Source of the DNA: Porodaedalea pini
Lineage: Eukaryota > Basidiomycota > Agaricomycetes > Hymenochaetales > Hymenochaetaceae
Direction: 5' to 3'
Length of the DNA stretch: 64,000 bases
Assembly (NCBI GenBank): GCA_002794775.1
Contig: NBAY01000003.1
Coordinates: 186,001 to 250,000 of the forward strand
The position numbers were made by a program, and so were the translations under genes. Numbering within the stretch: the stretch's first letter is position 1; each line of letters opens with the position of its first letter. Shown here in pieces: positions 31,638-45,300 of the stretch. The notes below the pieces were generated by a model. That model was not told the origin of the DNA. It made no database searches and was given only the letters and a program-made list of their open reading frames with translations.

Positions 31638-34600
31638 CTCGAGGCTGGCCCTTCGGTGAATGTCAGAGGAGGATTATCGCCTAAACGGCATATCATGACG
31701 TCTTACGCTTCTTCAACGCAGAGTCGATGATTTGGAAATGGTGCATTATGATATATTTGAACGGCTTAAACGGATGCTCTTTTCTCTCTTAGTTTTGTTA
31801 TGATTCGTGCTTTGATTTATTGTACGTCTAGCTTGTTTATTCGCTGCTTCTTTTTGCCATTTTCTTTGTAGCCCCCCCTCCTCCACCCTCAGCCTTGCGT
31901 TTATTTCTCGGGCTCAGTTAGATTACAAGCTTCATACAGAGGATGCTTATAATTGAGTAAAGACGTGCTATTGGAGGTTCCTTTGGTGGACATTCTGCAT
32001 GTGAACACCCATTCGCTATCTCGAGTCGAACTTCTAGAAGGCCCCTCGGAAGTTGCCTGCTCTTGTTCACAAATCGGGGCAGTTATCGCAACCCCTTTCA
32101 GCTCAGTGAACTTACTGTACTGGGGGTTTATGAGACTCCCCATCACTAGCATGTCAGCTGGATTCATGGTTGATAAACAATTCTGCAAGATCCGCGGCTA
32201 AAGAGACAAAGTTTCTTTCGCCTGAGAGGTCTGAAACTTTTCAATGCTCCTCATACGCATCTAATAACGATCTCCGCTTGAAGCGAGGCGGAAAAACATC
32301 TGGGTAAGTATTTTTGAATTGCTTTCTTGCTACCGAATTTGCAGTGGGTGCTTTCGGTAAGATCTAGCGGTTTCTCGTGAGTCTGCATAGCAGCAGAAGC
32401 GAGACTCGGCGACATAAGGAACCGTTGGAGGCAAATCGAGACGATCTGGCTTGCTGTTTTGCACCCGGCTTCGATCCTCCGATCAACGCCTGGATTCTAT
32501 CATACAGCGGCTGACGGCCATGAAACGAGATTCTTGGACGCAAGGGCGAACATATGCCGTTACATCGTCACGGTGGGACGAAACTGGGCAGACTAAAATT
32601 CCTCCCCGACGTCCAGGGTGAGGATCGGAAGCAGACCCCCGAATCATCCGAGTTTTTTTTTTCTTTCTTCAGACTGCTTGTTAGAGTAAAGCCAAAGTCT
32701 TTCGTGCGTGCTACAGCCAGCGCAGAATGCAAAGCACTTTCCCCTCTTCGCTCGTGTTGCGTTTCTCGGGAGTCGGGAGCATACCGAGGTGCTAACCCTC
32801 CCCCCCCCCCTTCCAGGGGCGCGATGCCGGAAACAGTACATCGGAATCTGTGGGAGCGGAAGCTACGCTTTGAGAGGGGCGTGCAATGGGTCGTCGCCGC
32901 CAGAAGTTTCATCTCGTCTGATGTTGGGCATTGATATCATGTGCGTTATTGACAATGACATCGCGAAGCTGAGTTTGTATCTGAGAAAAAAAGCCAGGAA
33001 GATCTGTAGACGTAGTTTCCCCCGATTTCGGAGGTGGGTGAAAGCGAAATAGATGTACATTGTCGGAGATCAACAACGCTCAGAGCGGCGTACTAGAGGC
33101 ATACACTATTTTGCGCGAGAAGTGTGCCCAAATGGGGCCTGCGGAGAACAGTATTCGACGAAGAGCGGGAGATATCTAGATCCAATATTGCCGGCTTACT
33201 ATGTATGTGGCTGAATCAAAACCCGAGGTTTATGTGGGAGAGATTCCTTGCCATAAAAAATTTCGCTGTCTTTTTTTTTCTTTTGGTTTCATTCGACGCC
33301 GCGGATCTCTGTGAATACCTATTGAAATAAATATGAAAAGTGAGAGTGGCTGACCCGCCTATAGCCCGCCACTATTGTTTGGGTCAGATGGAGACAGAGT
33401 GGGCGCGAGAAAGCATCCAGAGGTCAAGAACGCATCGTGAGAGCCGTGCGGGAAGTCATGGATGTCCGCGCTGGGCGTTGCCAGATCGGGAGGAAGGGCG
33501 AAAGCTTGTTGGCCAGATGCGGCAGGTGCGGGCGGGAAGAAGGGAGACTCGACAAGCAGTGCCATCAACCTGGAGAGAAGCAAGTTCCAGGTCCTGTCTC
33601 TGCCCCTGATCCACACGCTGCTCAGTCTGTAATGTCCGTCCACCAACACCTGGCAAATATAGCACGGGCGCGGACGAAGCAGTCTCACCGCAGAACTGAG
33701 TGTGTCCGTCAATATTTCCATAATGCTACGTCGACGATCCTCAGAGGCGGCTACTGAGCCAGAAGCACATCCGCACTCACGAGTCCTCAAGTTCTTCCTC
33801 TGGGAATAGATCTCCTTGACTTCAAAGGGCTCCAATGCGCACGCTCAACGGCGTTGTGGTACGCAGATGCTGAGTCATTGCAGGGCTTGAAACCGCGCGT
33901 GCAGTTGCGCCCATTCACACCTCGTTGAAGTATCCGTACTTCTTCCAAAGCTCGATACAGCACGGCTGCGGATGTGAGCCGACGTGAGATTGCTGACGGC
34001 GAGCACTGGTGCATAGTCTCCTGTCGAACAGGGCCGAGGCCCCTTTCAAGACGAACAGGCCTTCCAGTTCCTTTCCGCCGAGCGGCGTTCTTAAGGAAGA
34101 TTCACAAATTAAGAAAGAACTATCTGATCCGCCTGCGTCGTGGAACAAGATGAAGGAGAACGGACACTTGATAACTCAGAGGATGATGACGATTGGGCAC
34201 AAGCTCAAGGTCCTCGGAAATATTGGAGGACGGACATGATCAGTGAGTGGACAGAGGAACAAAAGCGGAAAGGGTCGCTAATATCCGTGAGTTGGGCGGC
34301 GGTCGAGGCACATTGCGTGCGCTGTGAAAATCAATTTCTAGACAGAAGGGCGGCGTGACCCCAGAACCAAAATGTTAGCCCCGCCGACGCATTCCCTTGC
34401 CTGCCCTTGCCCTTGCAACTCCCTGCATCGCCAAAAAAATCGATCAAATAAACATCATTATGCACCTACGGTGGAAAGAAATCTGGAAGAAAGAAAATTT
34501 GGACCTGAACGCGCTGGACGTGCGCAGAACCACTTCGAATACGGAGCGTGCACGTAAATGTTGACTTTGAATTGAATGGTACATTGAATCGCCGTTCACT

Positions 34601-35699
34601 GAGCGCAGTGGCAGGCAGCTTTCTGTGGGTCCCTTCCGCCCTCGCTCGCTTGCTTCAAAGCCGACAGAAATAAACAACCAAGCCATAGACTCACAGTTCT
34701 ACGGAAAAGGGGAGCACGTAGAATTAAAATCCATCGATTGCTCTGCCTTTTCCATGGAGCACGAAGGAAGGAAGATTCTTCACCATTTAGCTCTCGAGCG
34801 AGCCTCAGACTAACAGCCGAGCTCGCGAAAGAAATAAGAACAATAATGACTGGTACGTACCCTCGGAGTCACGGCAGCGGCACAGCAATCTACAGACTAA
34901 TTCTCGCTTGGGCGTCCCCGACCACAGAGAACAAGGCGGGAGAATGCTGGGCGTCCCAAATTTGTAAAAGGGACAAAGAGAAGCCGCCGGTCTCGAATGA
35001 TTTTCACCGTCGCTGCTCGGCGGAGCTTCGCTCGATCTATGCCTTATTCGAGCGCCTAGTGCATGCATCGGTGTAGCGCAGAACCTTGTGTAGCCCGATA
35101 TTGGCCTTGCCGACCAAGGCACGCAATGATTGCACATGGTTGTAGGCTTCGTTCGAGAGCAGACGGCCTGAGCCTATGCTTTTTTTTTTCACCGTCTGAT
35201 GAGGGTTCTCTTGTTGGACGCAACCCTGTGCATAAAAGGAGATGGAAAAAATCAGTGTCAATTCATATGTTTTCTTTGGCGTCCCCTTCGCAGACTGCAC
35301 GGTTTTTTCTTTTGGTTTCTAGTAAAGCTATCAGATGATGGGTAAGGTGTCTTTCTGAGCGCATGTTTCTCGCGACATTGGTCACCAAATAGCGGCTAAA
35401 TTAACTTGCCTCGTAACTCTGCGCTCCCTAAAGCTTCTGTGCGCCCCTCAAAGACGCCAGCAACCGACGTCTGATCTCTGAGAATGATCAACTGCATTTT
35501 CAGATGTTACAAATAATGTGACCCGTCGTACCATATGGATTTCGAGAAGCTGAAAACGAAAATTTGACGCGCTTGGACAAGGCAGGCCCAGCGATAGAAC
35601 GGACCTCTCATCAAATTGTTCAGCGAATCAGAACGAACTGGACCGTACGATATGACGGTCAGATTGTGATAGGCCGTTTATCAGCTACGAAAAAATTGC

Positions 35700-35750
<51 letters not shown>

Positions 35751-37293
35751 GAAAAACTTGCATACATACAACACGTCTAAAATTCTTTGAGATAAGCTCG
35801 ACAGTTTTCGTTGGGGGGTCGAAATCAGTCACCTACTCTTAGTGGTGTCTCACCCATGCTATCAAAAAACTTCAATTGAATCACTCAGAAATCGGGATGT
35901 GACCCAGCGAAATCTAAACGCTGCACACATAGCCCGCAAGCGTCGCACACTGACACTGGCGCTACTTCGTACTCATCCGACGAGACCGACGACGAACGAG
36001 AATTAAAAGAAATTGATGTTACTAGCGCGTCATGCAAAGCGTCATGCTCGAGTTGATATTTCAAATGGAAAGTAACATAGTGCGAAGGCCACGGAAGACT
36101 TGACCAGGGCGCAGTTCCTCGGGCGGCTTATAAATCTGAGACACATTCAGTCTGCTAAACCAAAGGAAAGAAAGCCCAGATGCGCGTTTAACCGATACGT
36201 CGGACCGCCCCCTTCGCGCTCCTGTTTCTGACTGGATAGCCATTCACTTGGTGAGCAGAGCATGGGTGACTCGGCCCCGGCATTTCGCGCGAGCAGACGG
36301 GGAGTCATGGAGCCTAGAGCTTGTGTTTGTTTATCAGAAATGTCCGCCCCCGAATTGCGAGAGAGAGAAAGCGGTTTAGAGAGAGCAGGCACGCGCTCGT
36401 GGGGCTGAGCGCTGCCTTCACGGCATCGTGACCCGTTCGCACCACACCCCGTGCCTCCGGACAGCCGACCGGCGGGGGCCTCGTGTTTCGTCTCTCGGCT
36501 CAGCTCGACTCCACAAGGACACTAGAGCTTGTGCTACTGCGCAAGTGGCACTGTCGATAAGACAGGGGAGGTGGGCTATTCTACGTCACTTGAAGTGAGC
36601 GTAAGGCCCTCGCCATCAGCAGGAGCATGCAGAGTCCCAGGGTTGTCGAGCGTCTCGACATCAGAAGGAGAAAAGCACAAAACACAAGCTGCACAAGCAC
36701 GACGGCCCAAAGGGACAATTGCAGCAACAGAAAAGCGTCAAAGAAAAAGGGTAAAAAAAGAAGGGAAATTAGAGAATAGTATGCGCCGAACTGCTGGTCC
36801 ACGTCGCGTCGATCACGCACGTGGCCAACCTGCCTCGCTTAGGTCTTAGTCTCAATCAAAATATACATACTTTCCTAAACTGGCATCGACACTTTGACCA
36901 CAAGTGATAACAGACAGAGGAAATTTGATGCTGATGTCTCATCTGGGCTCCCTTCTGCTCCCCGCTCTTGTGCCTCTTTTCTGTTTTTATTGCTAGTCAC
37001 CAGTGATTTTTTACAGTGGTGATGAGCACGTCAGGAGCAGAGTGAGACACTATGGCACCGGAGCCGTGACCATGGACTGAGCCCTCAGATTAGTTGCTGT
37101 GCACGTGGCGCCATTGTAAACAAGGCCGGCGGGTCTACTTTCTCCCTCGCCGATTATTCACTTTTGTTTTTTCTGCCTCTTTTACTTGGAATACATATCA
37201 ATTTGTGCCCTAGTCCAGAAATAGCACAAAAGTGAATGTGGTGGTCAGATAGTAAGAAACACCGATCTTCTTGTCCGAACAAGTCCAGACCAG
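31638..37293. other. Gene-poor block of 5.7 kb
   Basis: No open frame here has a recognisable domain, and none looks spliced into a conserved protein. The longest (33359-33835, -) has mixed composition and no motif. It contains an 11-C run at 32800-32810 and a 45-T run at 35702-35746. Old repeats, non-coding RNA or distal promoter of flanking genes are all possible. Confidence 0.5.
35702..35746. repeat. Uninterrupted poly-T, 45 nt
   Basis: Reads as poly-A on the minus strand, so it could mark the 3' end of a retroposed sequence lying at higher coordinates. No target duplication was identified by eye. Confidence 0.8.
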
Positions 37294-40217
37294 CTATCGG
37301 AAAACCATCCCCATCGGAAGCCCGCGCAGTATCTTCTCCGCCAGTGCACGCTTCATGAACTGCTCCTCCGCGAGCACCCGCGTCGTCTGCCAAAATAAAA
37401 AACATGTAGTCAGCACTTGTGCGAAGAGTCGGCAGGTGGCCAATGGCCTAAATGCGATGAAAATAGGAGTTTCAATGGGTCGTTTGAGACAGTCGTGCCC
37501 TGACTTGCAGCAAAGGCACAAGAGAAACAAATAAAGACGAGAGAGGAGTCTTTGTTCCACAAAATGGGGAGGGGCCGCAAATCGGGCCAAAGGTCGATGA
37601 ATCGGCAAGCCGAGGACGTCGAAAAGATCGCAGATCGGGGCTCTTTTGAAGAACGAGAAACAGAGAAACAAAGTAGAGAAACAGATGACTTACGCGGAGG
37701 AACCGTTCGAGGTCGATTCTGCCCGAGTTGAGCGCGCGGTGGAGGTGATACATCGTATCCTCGATTGCGTTGTCCTCTGCGACGAGATTAACAAGTCTAG
37801 AAGAGTGTTTTTAGTTTTTAAACAGTGCAAAAAGAGAAAAACACGGAGGAGAAATGAGTTGAATACCCACTGATTTCCGACGATACTGCTCGCGCACACC
37901 ATCTCATCAACACCGACCTCCCCGCGTCGGCGCACCTCCCCGAGCGCACGCTCCCCATCTGTGATGAGAGCGCCCCACCGGTCGCCGACCGCGCAACACA
38001 CATCCCTTACAGCCGCCAGCCGCGCGCTCTCATCGTGTATCGCCCCCGGGCCTGCGAGCAGCTCCGCCTGCGCGGCGCGCTGACGCGAGAGGGCGTCGGC
38101 GTGGATGGTTGCTAGCCGTGAGAGAGCGTCGCGGAAGGAGGACAGGAGCACGTTATGCAGCGCGACCGTCTGCGGATTGGGAGGACGTGGGGGAGGCGGG
38201 GCAGTGTTGGTGCTAGCAGGAGTAGGTACTGTATTTAGATCGTCATCTTCGTCGAGAAGATCTGGAGGTGGGAGCGAGGGCGGAGGTCGGATAGGTGCAC
38301 CGGTTTGAGGAACGGAAGGAGCAGGCGACTGTTGGTATCCTTGTACAGGCACGTATCCTTGAGCAGCATATGGTGCAGGAGTCGGAAACGATCCAGAAAT
38401 CTGGGGCTGCAGAGGGATGGGATGCGGTTGCGTATATGCACGTGGGGCCGCAGGTGGAGGCGAACCAGAGCTTGTGGGTACCTGTCCATTCACAATTGCG
38501 GGGAGCGACGCGCCCCTTTGGCTTTGGTGTGCGAATGGCGAGGGTGGGACAGTTGGACGGGGAGGCACAGGCGGATGAGCGGAGGCATACGGCGGAGGAC
38601 TCTGCACGTTCTGGCCCTGACCTGTTCCCAACGAAAAGGGAGATGAATATCGAAATTCGAGAACGATGGTTAGCGCCCACTGAGCTACGAGAAACGCGGA
38701 ACGTAGCGACAACTTACCACGCGTCACTCCCGAAGAAGGCGCCAACGATGAAATCGTTCCAGGATTCGGAGAAGGTCCGGAAGGGTGCGGTGGTATTGGA
38801 GGTGGGAGCTATGGCGTTGTTCAGTTTCACAGATCAGATTACAGAGAAGTCAGAAGTACACTGATTATCACCAGCTAGGAACTAGCCGGCGACAAGAAAG
38901 AAAGAAAAAACGGAAGTTGGCGCATAGTACGTGGTAAAAGCCGAGAGCCTCGGTTAGCTGAAGGTGGCTAGCACTCTCACAGCCCACGGTCGCCGATTAA
39001 AGGAAAAAACCTCACGAAAAAAACTAGAAGCTAACAACAGATCTGAAGGGAAACAAGAATATCCGAAAAAAAGCAGATCTGTTTACACGTTCATAACGTG
39101 CAGCTTACGGCGTCTTGAACGATCAAGATACGCGAGTAATTTCAAGACGCCGAATGACCGGTGACACCGGAGACGACAGCGATGAGAACGCACAAAAAAA
39201 GCGCTAAAAATCCCAGCGCGATGAAATAAAATTGAATTGAATTGGAAAGAAAGGGAATAAGAGAAAGAGAGAGCACTGGATGACGGCAGACTCACACTAT
39301 CGCGGACATCCGTACCGGTCGCGCGAGATGCGTAAGACGAGTAGTTAGGCGCGTGCGTTTGAGAGAGTGATGCAGGCGGGGATTGGCTGGACGCTGATGG
39401 CGCAGAGGAAAAATTGGGAGCGGCTCCGAGGACGTTGCTGCTGCCTGGTGTTACGACAATGCCAGGTCCGGGCGAGAACGGTTTGGGCGGCAGACGTGGG
39501 GGAAGCGATGCTTCAGCCAAATGGTTCACGTGACCGCGATCTGGAGTCGATGCGCCACCTCGCGCGGCGCTCGGCGAGGAAATGGCGAGCGATGCAGTAG
39601 GAGAAGATCCGTCTGATGGTTTGGGGTGTGATTTGGCATACAGCGGCGGCACGTTTGAAAAATGGGATTGCATGGCTTCGAGGAGGGCGACGAGAGAGCA
39701 GGCCTGCGGGATCGTAAATCGATGTCAATACTGCGGATGATCTGGGCATGATGGGCTACGCACCTCTGGTTTGCGAGACCAGTGAGCGGTATAGTCAATA
39801 TTGCACCTTCCTGAGTGTTCAACTTGGGCAGAAGGTCTAATGAGCATGTCGCTCGTAGGTACAACGTAGACGAGAGGGGCCTCTGCGGGATAGGAGAGGA
39901 GCAGCCATAATGCGACGGGAATATTGTATGATGCGTTTCGAAAGGAGATGGGGAGGAGGCCATGGATGCAGAGCAGCAACTGTGTGCGTCCATCGTCGAA
40001 AGCTGCGATGATCACAAGCTTTAGGTTCAGTTGCATATATTATGTGTAGTTGTGTGTTATGTCACTCACTGTACACATCCGTCTTCGGTCTCAAAGAGGG
40101 GTGACGATCGAGAGCAGCAAGAACGTCTGTGTATACCCTGTCCGCATTCTGGTAGCGGATGATATTCTGTCTGAGCCAGGTTGCAGTAAGCTCTCTGCTC
40201 ATCGCGGCAGACGGCAT
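37294..40217 (-). CDS. vps23: ESCRT-I subunit Vps23/TSG101
   Basis: Recognises ubiquitinated cargo at endosomes. Starts at 40217 (MPSAAMSRELTATWLRQNII; an internal Met is also possible). The UEV domain follows: RYQNADRVYTDVLAALDRHP, FDDGRTQLLLCIHGLLPISF, NASYNIPVALWLLLSYPAEA, PLVYVVPTSDMLIRPS. A long Pro/Ser-rich linker (PPPPRPPNPQ) leads to coiled coil and the C-terminal steadiness box: LVAEDNAIEDTMYHLHRALN, SGRIDLERFLR, TTRVLAEEQFMKRALAEKIL, stop at 37294. Exons near 38700-39300 are small and their joints approximate. It stands head to head with the TEA factor. Confidence 0.9.
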
Positions 40218-40577
40218 GCGCGAGTCGAGCGACGTCGGGGAGAGTCGCGTGTCCTGAGTGGGAGCGGATGATTGTAGCCGGTGATCCGGGGACCCTGATG
40301 TTTGCACGAGAATCGGGAAAGCTGAAAGACAATTAAAAATTAAATAAAATAGGATGTCGAAATAGCGGATGGGGGCCCGACTGGTGCCGGCGTGACCGAG
40401 GTCCCACGTGGTCGAAAGAAGCCATCCTTGGTGGACCCTGAGGCTGTTGAAGACTCCCCTCGCCGGGGTCAAAATGCCCTACATAAAGGATCGGCCACTT
40501 CGCGATGTCAGCGTACTTAAGAGCCTCCTCCTCCTCCTCCCAGTCGCGCACTCAAAAGCGCATTTCTCTTCCATACA
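40218..40577. promoter_or_regulatory. Divergent promoter, vps23 / TEA factor
   Basis: A 360-bp gap shared by a housekeeping trafficking gene and a developmental regulator. A purine/pyrimidine-asymmetric CTCCTCCTCCTCCTC tract lies just upstream of the TEA start (about 40525-40545). Confidence 0.45.
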
Positions 40578-42364
40578 ATGGACTCCCTCATGCAGACAGA
40601 CAACTCTCTTCCCCAGCGCCGTCATCGCAAGATGCTCAAGGACGGCTCTTCCGAGGTCTGGCCCCAGGACGCCGAGGACGTCTTTCTCGACGGTCTCAGG
40701 GACTACTGGAACTCCCCCTGGGCAAATACAAGCAGAGGCCGTTCTCGCTGGCGCAACCAGTATCTCGTCGACTATCTCAAGAAGTTCGGTATCGATAGAT
40801 CCAAGAAGCAGGTCGCATCGCATATACAGGTCCTTAGGAATATGTGGAAGGGGCATCCTGGTATGTTATGTCGCAGACATCTTTGTTCTCCCCCCTCATG
40901 TCCATGGCTCATTCTCTTCCAGAGTTCACCTTGGTGGCTGGTCCGGAAGCCATCTCTGAGGGTTCGTCCACTTCGGACAGGTATTCTCCCCCACAGCGGT
41001 GTAATAAGCTCACTTCACGATCACCCGTATCTCGCCGCCGCTCCTCCGTCTCGCACTCATCACCACCCTCCACCCCTACCTCGTACGACTCAGAGTACTC
41101 GGATTCGGCTTTGATAGAGTCGCGCCGCCCACAAAGTCTGCATCTCTCACCGTCCATTGCGTCTCAGCCGCCTTCAATTAAATCGGAGCATGTGCATTCC
41201 CCCCAAAACACATTGTTTGATCACTCCGGCCTTCCCGCCGTTCCAGAGGTCGCGGTTGAACAGCCGCCATCAGTGATGCTCAATCATGCTGTAGGTTTTT
41301 GTCTTTGGGCCCAGAACATTGAGCCCACCTACATCGACGTGGATTCGCTTCCCTTCGTCGACAAACCTACCTCGCCAGGTTCACCTGTACCTCCGCAAAT
41401 TCCGGTCAGAGGTACTCCGCGCGCTTGCCTGCGATTCACACTTCGCTTGCCTACGGAGGGTAGCGCATGCGATGCCATGGGCTTCAGCGGAGCTATTACC
41501 TTCTCGCGTCCCCTTGCGCCCTCCGCCAGAGTCGTGACGCGCGTACATATAAATAACGTCCCCGTTTCTCAAGAGGTCCAGCCACTCGTCACTGTCCATG
41601 ATGAGGCATCTGCTGCGCACGTGGGGCAGACAATGCAGGAGCGGTACGTAGCGATGCTCCCGGACTCGTGCCTCTCGCGGTGTTATCTACTTAATACCAA
41701 CGGCAAGAAGACTCGCATCATCCAGCAGGTCATCGTGGATGCCGAGCCGCTTTTCGTCGTCGGCTATGATCTGTACCGCGTGCCTGTTCCCAATTTATCT
41801 GCAGAGCTTGCCTCGTGGACGAAAGTCGTCGACAACAGGCCCCCGCCGGAGCCCTCACTCGACCCACTGCCCATGAGCGCGGGCCGGTTCGGCGGAGGGA
41901 GCTCGGCGAACGAGTATCTCTACAGCACAGCAGGCTCGCTCCCTTCACATGTATCGCGGCATACTCCGCCGCACAGCCATGGCTTCGGGCATGCGCGCGG
42001 ACACAGCGTCGGTAGCCCCTCACTCGGACACCCGGTATCACCGGCATCGGGCATGGGGTCCGCGCCGATTTCGGCGTCAGCGCCCTCCGGATCCAGCCAG
42101 ACGACGCCGACGCACACGAGCTTCGCGGTGCTCGGCTCGCCGGTCTCGCCGACGAGCCCGCATGCCGGCTCGTCCTCGGGTTCGTCGACCGCGCGCTCAC
42201 GCTCTGGGTTTGGTCAGGGCGGCGTGGGCATGGGCATGGGTATGGTCTCTGGTGTCGGCTTCCCGATGGCCCATCACGGACATGGAAATGGACATGGTTC
42301 TATGATGGGCTCCGAAACTTTTGGTCAGGACCCATGGACTACCAGCCTTCTGCCGTTGTTCTGA
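40578..42364 (+). CDS. TEA/ATTS-domain transcription factor (AbaA/TEC1-type)
   Basis: Starts at 40578. The TEA domain spans about residues 25-95: SSEVWPQDAEDVFLDGLRDY, SRGRSRWRNQYLVDYLKKFG and DRSKKQVASHIQVLRNMWKG; the last block is the DNA-recognition helix region. One intron (40861-40922) interrupts right after it. The remaining roughly 480 residues are Ser/Pro-rich, with a central folded-looking stretch (ACRFTLRLP; SARVVTRVHINNVPVSQEV; CLSRCYLLNTNGKKTRIIQQ) and a Gly/Met/His-rich tail (MGMGMVSGVGFPMAHHGHGN). In ascomycetes such factors drive conidiation or filamentous growth. The target genes here cannot be told. Confidence 0.92.
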
Positions 42365-45300
42365 GTGGCTTCTTTGCCTCTGCAACCACACGGCGTCTTG
42401 AGCGCCTTCTACTCGAGCCCTGAATGGGTCGTATTCTCCGCCCGTCCCCCCACCGCTATACACGCAACGCTGCGGACAGCAACGGGCTTATGACTTCACG
42501 ACACTTCCGCATCATCGCCCTCACCACGCAGAAGCAAACCCAATCAAGCGAAACCCAAAGCAAAGCAGTAAAGTATATGTATATATCCCCATATTTTTTT
42601 CATCACCCCAGCACAATGCGATGATCCTGAAGTCGTCGCCCAGTCTACCTCGTCACTCATCATCGAACCCTTCGACCTTTCTCTTCCTGAATATATTTAT
42701 CTCTTTCGCTCTTCATCCGTCTCACTCTTTGTCTGCGGCCGAAGATACCGGTCTCCTAGTTGGCTTCCTTCCGTCCACATACTCTTCTTTGTTTTTCCTT
42801 CTTGGGCTCTTGGGCTCCTCGGCCAGTGTTGTCGTCTCCCCGGACTCCCGTGTGATTTTCTTTTGTAGCCATTCCATTGTCCATGCGCAGCCGCATGACG
42901 ACACAGCATTTCCCTTCGTATTTCTTCCCGTTCATCTCCTTTCTCTATTCACAATCTCCTCATCTATCGCCATCTCTTCGCTGATACATTAACAACAACC
43001 GCTGTATATTCTTGTGTTTGTCATACTCCCCTTCCCACTTATGTGTCCATATCTGTGTGCTTTTACTGTCTGTTTCGCTTCTTTCGTCTTACGAACTTTC
43101 CGTCCCTGTGCTTCTTACTTTTGCGTCTGGATTTCAGGCCCCAAAACTTGCCGTGGCCATCTGTGTTCTTCGCCTACGGACACCCTCATGCCCCATCCTT
43201 TCGCATCCCTTTTCTCTGACATATATGTATCGACTTGTTTATTGGATAACGCTTATCAATTTACTCTTTTACCTCTTATGCCTTCTTTATGATCCTATTT
43301 CTCGACTTGTCTATTTTCCGCTTTTCCTGTGTACATCCGCCGGTCGACAAATTGAAAATAGATGCGCCGCGTTTTCTTTCATGCCTAGGTATCTCCCCGT
43401 GAAGAAAGGCTAGAATTTCGTGCTCCAAGGGAGATCTAACTAGAAAAAAGTGGGTTAGAAAGGAAGATCGTCGTGTTGCGCCTCGCGACGGCGTGTTTGC
43501 AAAAGGCGACTTTGAGAGAGACTAGCTGTACAGACCAATCGCCAGTGCGCCGGGGCAGAGTTGCTTGCCATGGGTGGTTCCGCGCTTACTTGTAATCAGA
43601 CCGTGTAACGTCTATCCGTCGTCAATGTTATGAGAACCGGCGATGCGCTTTCCGATAAGTACTAGTGTGCGGGTGTTCTGCATAGCTTATTGTGACAAGC
43701 GGGCCGATCACGAAGGACTTGACTTCCGGGTGTTGGTTTGTCTGGCTGAATTTGTGACTGGAAGGGAGTGGTGGTATGCCGCGACTCAGACGCGACGCAC
43801 CTGGCACTACACCCGCCCCACGTTGTGTCGTCGCGGTACGCGCATGGCAGCATCTCTCCCTCCCAACTAGTGGTCGCGGGAAATCCGACCCGGATGCGGT
43901 TCAGACACAGGCAAGGCGGGGCGGGGCTCTCTAGATCTGTTCTTTTCCCCCCTTCCCTTCCCTCTCGCTCTCTTCTCCCGCCTTTCTTCTGATCAAAATA
44001 TCACGGTCCCCTCTTCCTCTTTCTTGTTCCGGCTTCGGACGATCTGAATCACCTAGGAAGTCGGTGCACCTTCTTCTTCTCCTTCTCCTTCTCTTCTTCG
44101 TGCGGGCGTTCCACGAAGGAAGGAAGCCTGGGACGCTGTACGCACGGCACACGCGTATCGCGCGCGATCATCCCCTAATGCATCCTATGATTCCTATCCT
44201 ATCCTGATCGCTGCAGCCGCAGATGCGCGCCTTCCCTTTAGTGCGCGCTGCTTTCAACTCTAGCACCGTAGCTACCGTATCGATCGTGTACAAATGCTCC
44301 GCGATTTCATCATGCAATTAAAAAAATTCTATTTTGTTCAGAACAAAGATCTAAACGAACCCGGTGATGTACACGTATACGAATCCAGGATGATTGGATC
44401 CGGACGGTGGCATTATCGTACAAGGGAAAATTTCTATCGCGAATCCTTGCTGGAAATATTAATGAGATTCTTTGTTTCGAAGTACACGGACTTCAGCACG
44501 CGCGTAAGAAATCATAAGCCGAATAACTCTGTCATTCCGAAGCAACGCGCTGTTTTCGCTTCGTTTTGCCCGGTCCGTGCACGTTGCACTGCACATCGCG
44601 TAAACTTGCTTTTATTTGCTGGCATGAGTACAAAGATGCCTCGTTATGTGCTGGTCCGTGAGCCTCCTAGGCAATGCACCTGCTGCTCTTGCTTAAATTA
44701 ATTAACCATCCACGCGCACACGAAGAGTAATAACGAGACTGTCCTGACTGTACAACGAGTCGCGCGTGATACTCCAAAAATTGATTTCCCCCAGCCAGTA
44801 CCACGAAGTGTTAAGAAAGTCAGGCGAGAAAAATCTGACTCGTTCAAGGAACGATCCTAAGGCACAGACTGAAAATAGGACCGGAGCACGATTGCAACAA
44901 GAGTATATCAGATGCGCTCGCAGTGAAACTCGCGGTGGCAGGTTTCGCCCGTAGACACTGCACTATATTTAGAGAGCGAGATTAGATAGGATTGTAGACG
45001 CGACGATGACCGTCGCTGTGCCAGGTGAGCGCCCGAGCCAATCCCAGACAGAGGCGGCTCTGTTCTCGTACCTTGCGAGCTATCTGTCTGTACGGATGAA
45101 TAACGATGGGGTCGTGCCCTCTTCTCCCTTCGAGAATGATGAGGTCTGAGTCTCGACTGGACGAGGCCACACTCACACGTCTCGCACTTCAGTGCCGTTG
45201 AGATGGGATTCGGAATGACGAAATGGACCATGCAGGCCTGAGTGCGAATAGTGAAACAGGAAAGGCCTAGAAGCCGTGTGTCTTCCCCCAAGACCACAAG

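Noticed and set aside
33359..33835. 158-codon minus-strand open frame in the gene-poor block
   Set aside because: No recognisable motif, and an overlapping frame on the other strand is equally open.
43012..43413. Hydrophobic 133-codon frame that looks like a membrane protein
   Set aside because: The region is CT-rich downstream of the TEA factor, so hydrophobic codons arise in more than one frame; best read as 3' UTR.
44065..44100. CTT-rich tract as a regulatory polypyrimidine element
   Set aside because: There is no gene start close enough to assign it to; probably a simple repeat.
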